A DNA stretch of 64,000 bases, from NCBI GenBank assembly GCA_002416285.1, contig DICM01000028.1:4064-68063 (forward strand), given 5' to 3'. The position numbers and the translations under genes are program-made. Of the stretch, positions 60,141-64,000 are shown one piece after another (position 1 is the stretch's first letter; every line of letters starts with the position of its first letter). Origin of the DNA: Caryophanales bacterium UBA5026 (GTDB taxonomy: Bacteria > Bacillota_I > Bacilli_A > RF39 > UBA660). The notes beneath the pieces were generated by a model that was given only the letters and a program-made list of their open reading frames with translations, was not told the origin of the DNA and did not search any database.

Positions 60141-62480
60141 ATGGAGAAAATGAATTTACCTGTCTTACTACTACGTGATATGGTTCTCCTTCCTTATAAT
60201 GAACTACGTTTAGAGTTTGATAAATCGATGAATCAAACAATTATTGATAGTGCAATACTATTTCATAGTAGCTATCTGTTTTTAGTAGAAGCCTCTGATC
60301 CTTTAGAAGAAGAACCTAAAATCAATGAACTATCTCGTATTGGCGTTGTTGCTAAGATCACTCATAAGATGGAATTACCAAATGGGAAAATGCGAGTTGT
60401 TCTAGAGGGTGTAAAGCGATCTAAGGTAGTTGAATATTTAAATTTTAATAAGGTTGATGAGAATTTAGAAGTTATCATTACAGACTTTGAGCAAATTGAA
60501 AATGACTCAAAACTTGAATTTGCAATGGCACATAAATTAATTCAAGAAATGGAACAATATTGCAAAGTTTTACCTTATGCTAGTAACAGTATTCTCGGGT
60601 TTTTGCACGATACCAAAGATCTAGGGAAAATGACAGATCTAATCGCTCCTTATCTCCAAGTTACAACAAATCGTTTACAAAACTATTTAAATGAAATTTC
60701 ATCATTAGAACGTTCTTATTTTATTCTAAAAGATATTGCTCAAGAATTAGAACTATTTGAAATTGAAAAAAGTATTGATAGTAAAGTAAAGCAACAACTG
60801 GATTTAAATCAGAAAGAATTTTTATTAAGAGAAAAGATAAAACTTTTAAAAGAAGAAATAGGAGATACTTCAACCAAGGAGAAAGAAGTAATTGAACTTA
60901 CGGAGCAAGCAAATAAATTAAAAGCCTCTCCAGAAATAAAAGAACGTTTATTATCTGAAATTAAGCGTTATGAAAGTTTAAATCAAATGTCTCCAGAAAT
61001 TAATATTGTTAGGACATACATTGATTGGTTACTAGAACTTCCTTGGGAAAAAATGACAATCGACAATGATGATTTAAATGATGTCAGGGAAAAATTAGAT
61101 GCAACTCATAATGGTCTTGAATCTGTTAAAACTCGTATTATTGAGTATTTAGCCGTAAAACAAATGACAGCAAGTTTAAAAAGTCCAATTTTATGTTTGG
61201 TAGGACCCCCAGGTGTTGGTAAGACCTCACTTGCTTTTAGTATTGCGACTGCTATGCATCGTAATTTTGTAAAAATGTCGGTCGGTGGTGTGCGTGACGA
61301 GGCAGAAATTATCGGACATAGAAAAGCTTATGTCGGTGCGAATCCAGGAAGAATTATCCGTTCTATTAAGAAAGCAGGTAGTAAAAATCCGGTTTTCTTA
61401 ATTGATGAGATTGATAAAATGAATCGGGATTATCAAGGAGATCCAGCTAGTGTTCTACTGGAAATATTAGATCCAGAACAAAATCAGTATTTTAGTGATA
61501 ATTATCTAGAAGAGGATTTTGATCTTTCTAAAGTAATGTTTATTACGACAGCAAATTATATTGAAGATATTCCAGAAGCATTAAAAGATCGTTTAGAAAT
61601 TATTAATCTTTCAGGTTATACGGAATATGAAAAAATAGATATTGTAAAGAATCATTTATTACCGAAGATATGTAAAGAACATGGTGTCAATGTTGCAGGA
61701 ATTGATTTTAAAGAGGATGCTATATTAAAGGTAATTCATAACTATACCAAAGAGGCAGGTGTTCGTGAACTGGAACGTCAGATGTCTACCATTATTCGTA
61801 AAATTGTTACTATGATTGTAGAGAAAAGAATGTTTGTAAATAAGTTCATCATTGATGTAAAAAAAGTAAGTCAATTTCTAGGTAAGGAAAAGTATACAAG
61901 AGGAAATATGCGATTAAATGGTCCTGGAGTTGTCAATGGATTAGCTTATACTTATGCTGGTGGAGATATTCTACCAATTGAAGTAACCTATTTTAAAGGA
62001 ACTGGTAATTTAGTTTTGACAGGATCACTTGGAGAGGTTATGAAAGAGAGTGCCATCATAGCGCTCGATTATATAAAATCGAATTATAAATATTTTGGTA
62101 TTGAGTATGATAAATTAATTAAAAATGATATTCATATTCATGTACCAGAAGGAGCCATTCCAAAAGATGGACCAAGTGCAGGAACTGCACTGACAACCGC
62201 AATTATTAGCGCTTTTACAGGAAAGAAAATTTCAAAGACCATAGCTATGACTGGTGAAATTACATTAAGAGGGAATGTACTTCCAATCGGTGGTTTAAAA
62301 GAGAAAAGTATTGGGGCTCATCGTGGAGGAGTAAAAACTATTTTTATTCCAGAGGAAAACGAACGAGATTTAGAGGATATTCCAATGGAGATTCGCAATG
62401 ATATTACTTATATTACCGTAAAAAATTATAAGGAAATACAAAAAATCCTTAATCATATGGAACTGGAGAAGGTTAGATGA
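60141..62480 (+). CDS. lon: ATP-dependent protease La (LonA)
   Basis: A 779-residue AAA+ serine protease that degrades misfolded and regulatory proteins. N-terminal Lon domain (about 5-200), coiled region, AAA+ domain with Walker A GPPGVGKT (355-362), and a proteolytic domain with Ser679 (PKDGPSAGTA) and Lys722 (LKEKSIGAHRGG), the Lon dyad. Length is near normal. GGAGGTGG precedes the ATG. It overlaps the next gene by four bases. Confidence 0.97.
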   Translation: MEKMNLPVLLLRDMVLLPYNELRLEFDKSMNQTIIDSAILFHSSYLFLVEASDPLEEEPKINELSRIGVVAKITHKMELPNGKMRVVLEGVKRSKVVEYLNFNKVDENLEVIITDFEQIENDSKLEFAMAHKLIQEMEQYCKVLPYASNSILGFLHDTKDLGKMTDLIAPYLQVTTNRLQNYLNEISSLERSYFILKDIAQELELFEIEKSIDSKVKQQLDLNQKEFLLREKIKLLKEEIGDTSTKEKEVIELTEQANKLKASPEIKERLLSEIKRYESLNQMSPEINIVRTYIDWLLELPWEKMTIDNDDLNDVREKLDATHNGLESVKTRIIEYLAVKQMTASLKSPILCLVGPPGVGKTSLAFSIATAMHRNFVKMSVGGVRDEAEIIGHRKAYVGANPGRIIRSIKKAGSKNPVFLIDEIDKMNRDYQGDPASVLLEILDPEQNQYFSDNYLEEDFDLSKVMFITTANYIEDIPEALKDRLEIINLSGYTEYEKIDIVKNHLLPKICKEHGVNVAGIDFKEDAILKVIHNYTKEAGVRELERQMSTIIRKIVTMIVEKRMFVNKFIIDVKKVSQFLGKEKYTRGNMRLNGPGVVNGLAYTYAGGDILPIEVTYFKGTGNLVLTGSLGEVMKESAIIALDYIKSNYKYFGIEYDKLIKNDIHIHVPEGAIPKDGPSAGTALTTAIISAFTGKKISKTIAMTGEITLRGNVLPIGGLKEKSIGAHRGGVKTIFIPEENERDLEDIPMEIRNDITYITVKNYKEIQKILNHMELEKVR

Positions 62481-63238
62481 TGGATATACGAGATATTGAT
62501 ATGATTAGAAACAAAGAAGAATATATATTTTTAAGATATTTAAGATTTCTTTTCTTTGGTCAAAAAGCTTTTAATAATAAAGGTGATATTGTTCATATCA
62601 GTATTGAAATGATAGCTACGCATTTTGAATTATTTAAAGCCTTATTGATTGATAATAAATATGGCTATTATACAAAACAAACAGAGCCTATATTAAGAGA
62701 AATTCAAAAACAATTTTTCATTACTGGGCAAGGTAAAAAGACGAGTCAAATGCACGCTATATTTGAATCAGGTTTTGCTCCAAATAATCTAATATATGAG
62801 CAATTATATACTAGACGAATGAATGGAATGATGGTTGAGGAGAACGAAGTAACTAGCCAGATTGCAAAGGATATCAATAGAAAAAATAGATTAGAAGTTG
62901 TTCCGGTTATCGGAAAAAAACTAAAAAATTATAATACATTTAGTATTGAACAACATGCCTCTTTCCTAACTTTTGATTACTATTTCATGATAGATTGGTT
63001 AAAAAATCAGTGTGGAAATAGTATTGCATATTATCAATTTGCGCTATTAAGTTTAAGATTAATTCTTAGTGAGTATCCTACTTTGTTGATAAAAGAAGGG
63101 CATATAGATCAACATATATCTGAATTATTAGAAATTATATTAGGGACTACTATAGAAGAGAAAGCTGAACAGGAATATGGAATCATAAAAGAGGCGACTA
63201 ATATTCAAAAAAGAATTCAATTTTTAAATCTGTTTTAA
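62477..63238 (+). CDS. Hypothetical 253-residue protein coupled to lon
   Basis: A helical soluble protein without signal or clear membrane segment. The start overlaps the lon stop (ATGATGG), so it is translationally coupled, and a terminator follows. Motifs such as FLRYLRFLFFGQKAFNNKGD and EQLYTRRMNGMMVEENEV are not familiar. No function assigned; possible adaptor or regulator linked to Lon, by context only. Confidence 0.7.
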   Translation: MMDIRDIDMIRNKEEYIFLRYLRFLFFGQKAFNNKGDIVHISIEMIATHFELFKALLIDNKYGYYTKQTEPILREIQKQFFITGQGKKTSQMHAIFESGFAPNNLIYEQLYTRRMNGMMVEENEVTSQIAKDINRKNRLEVVPVIGKKLKNYNTFSIEQHASFLTFDYYFMIDWLKNQCGNSIAYYQFALLSLRLILSEYPTLLIKEGHIDQHISELLEIILGTTIEEKAEQEYGIIKEATNIQKRIQFLNLF

Positions 63239-63252
63239 TACAGATTTTTTTG
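63226..63252 (+). terminator. Terminator after the lon operon
   Basis: Eight-bp stem AAATCTGT / ACAGATTT with six-base loop, then TTTTT; it overlaps the stop region of the preceding gene. Confidence 0.82.
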
Positions 63253-63339
63253 TTGAATTTTCTGCTACAAAGATATTGATAATTATTGTGAAAAAGAGTT
63301 ATAAATGATATCATAATAGTAGTAAGGTAGGGTATCAAT

Positions 63340-64000
63340 ATGAAGAAACAAGGATTTACATTAATCGAATTACTAGCGGTAATTGTAATACTAGGAGTGC
63401 TTGCGTTAATCGCAACACCGCTTATTTTAAACGTGGTCGGGAAAGCGAGAGAACAAGCGTTCTTGGATTCTGCTTATGGGATTCGCGATGCCGCTGAATA
63501 TCGTTATACAGAATCAATGTTAAGTAATCTGGAAACGAAAAAGAAAGTGTATCAATATCCCGATGAAACGAACGCTCTAAAGGTAAAAGGAGAACATCCG
63601 GACTATGGAGAAGTGGTCGTTGAAAGTAATGGGAAGATTGCGTTAGCGTTATGGAGTGAAAAGGTAGGAAAATGTGCCGTCAAAGACTATGAAGAGACAA
63701 AGGTCCGCTTTGATGAATCACTTACTGTGAAAGAAGATTGTGCCATTTCTGGACAGCGGGAACAAAAAGAAGAAGAAGTCTTTGATGGATGGGTTCGACT
63801 TACACTTTATTATCCTTCGAATTCAACAGAACGGAAATGGAGACTAGGTAGTGAAGGAGAAGTAAGAAGTGATGATACCTTGAACTGGGAAGACTACACG
63901 GGACCAATTACGATACCACTTGCTCGTGTGCAAGATGTATGGATACAGTACAAAGTGAACAATGAAACAGTGGTTGTCCCACCCTCTGGAAGAGTCCTTG
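63340..64000 (+). CDS. Prepilin-type surface protein (partial, cut by the right edge)
   Basis: Open from ATG 63340 to the window end (220 codons). The start MKKQGFTLIELLAVIVILGV carries the prepilin site and a pilin helix, followed by a domain with NVVGKAREQAFLDSAYGIRD. A cysteine pair lies at KCAVKDYEE and DCAISGQ. A new domain starts at about residue 145 (DGWVRLTLYYPSNSTERKWR), perhaps a repeat unit. Base use is richer in G and C (GCG, CGG, GTC codons) than in the neighbours, suggesting recent transfer or a different origin. Fourth member of the prepilin-headed family here. Confidence 0.82.
   Translation, partial: MKKQGFTLIELLAVIVILGVLALIATPLILNVVGKAREQAFLDSAYGIRDAAEYRYTESMLSNLETKKKVYQYPDETNALKVKGEHPDYGEVVVESNGKIALALWSEKVGKCAVKDYEETKVRFDESLTVKEDCAISGQREQKEEEVFDGWVRLTLYYPSNSTERKWRLGSEGEVRSDDTLNWEDYTGPITIPLARVQDVWIQYKVNNETVVVPPSGRVL

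Noticed and set aside
1..64000. Reassignment of UGA to tryptophan (Mollicutes code)
   Set aside because: UGA ends several intact genes, such as lon, murI's upstream partner and the Flp-region genes, and Trp is coded by TGG throughout.

Overview
The window is AT-rich, densely packed, mostly plus-strand chromosomal DNA of a low-GC Gram-positive (Firmicutes/Bacilli-type) bacterium. Support comes from a CIRCE/HrcA heat-shock operator, a T-box leader on proS, sortase and LPxTG-like sorting, a CotY/CotZ-family spore coat protein, a YtaF-type sporulation membrane protein, strong AGGAGG-type ribosome binding sites, and UGA used as a normal stop. The exact genus cannot be read from the sequence. A gut-associated, spore-forming lineage with a compact genome is an inference.

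Layout. 1-3.6 kb: partial ytaF (minus), Hsp20 under CIRCE, an alpha/beta hydrolase, a PF06541 membrane protein and murI. 3.7-6.3 kb: a thioester-domain surface adhesin with its own sortase. 6.3-10.7 kb: a membrane-anchored minus-strand protein divergent from a 1005-residue protein with a type IV prepilin N-terminus, Ig-like modules and an FGE-like head. 10.8-26.9 kb: housekeeping and hypothetical genes (DUF368 lipid flippase family, CotZ, patatin, LysM protein, thioredoxin/AAA+/degenerate thioredoxin cluster, trmL, rlmD, GNAT_C acyltransferase, T-box-proS, SDR, CPBP protease, radical SAM/SPASM).

27.0-49.1 kb: the outstanding feature, a continuous locus that joins a Tad-like pilus machine (CpaB, TadA, TadB, TadC, Flp-like pilin, TadE/F-like pseudopilins, degenerate CpaE) to a minimal Gram-positive type IV secretion system (VirB2-like pilin, a second VirB2-like domain fused to an ectodomain, VirB6-like, PrgI/VirB3-like, VirB4 in two overlapping genes, a three-domain cell-wall hydrolase, a lipoprotein, VirD4). 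It is headed by a 991-residue secreted cysteine-rich protein. No relaxase, integrase, primase or replication gene is seen, so it looks like a resident protein- or DNA-translocating/adhesion machine rather than an ordinary conjugative element.

49.1-64 kb: rhodanese, a VTT/DedA-family protein, rmuC, and then a surface-protein region: a Big_2 repeat protein, a prepilin-BspA leucine-rich-repeat fusion, a lipoprotein, a fossil copy of the Big_2 gene 3' end, another prepilin-Ig fusion, lon, and a partial prepilin gene of visibly different base composition at the right edge. Four genes share the GFTLxELLAVIVIL prepilin signature but carry unrelated ectodomains, which suggests a pseudopilus-type export or display route for adhesins. 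The assembly ATPase and prepilin peptidase for that route are not in this window.
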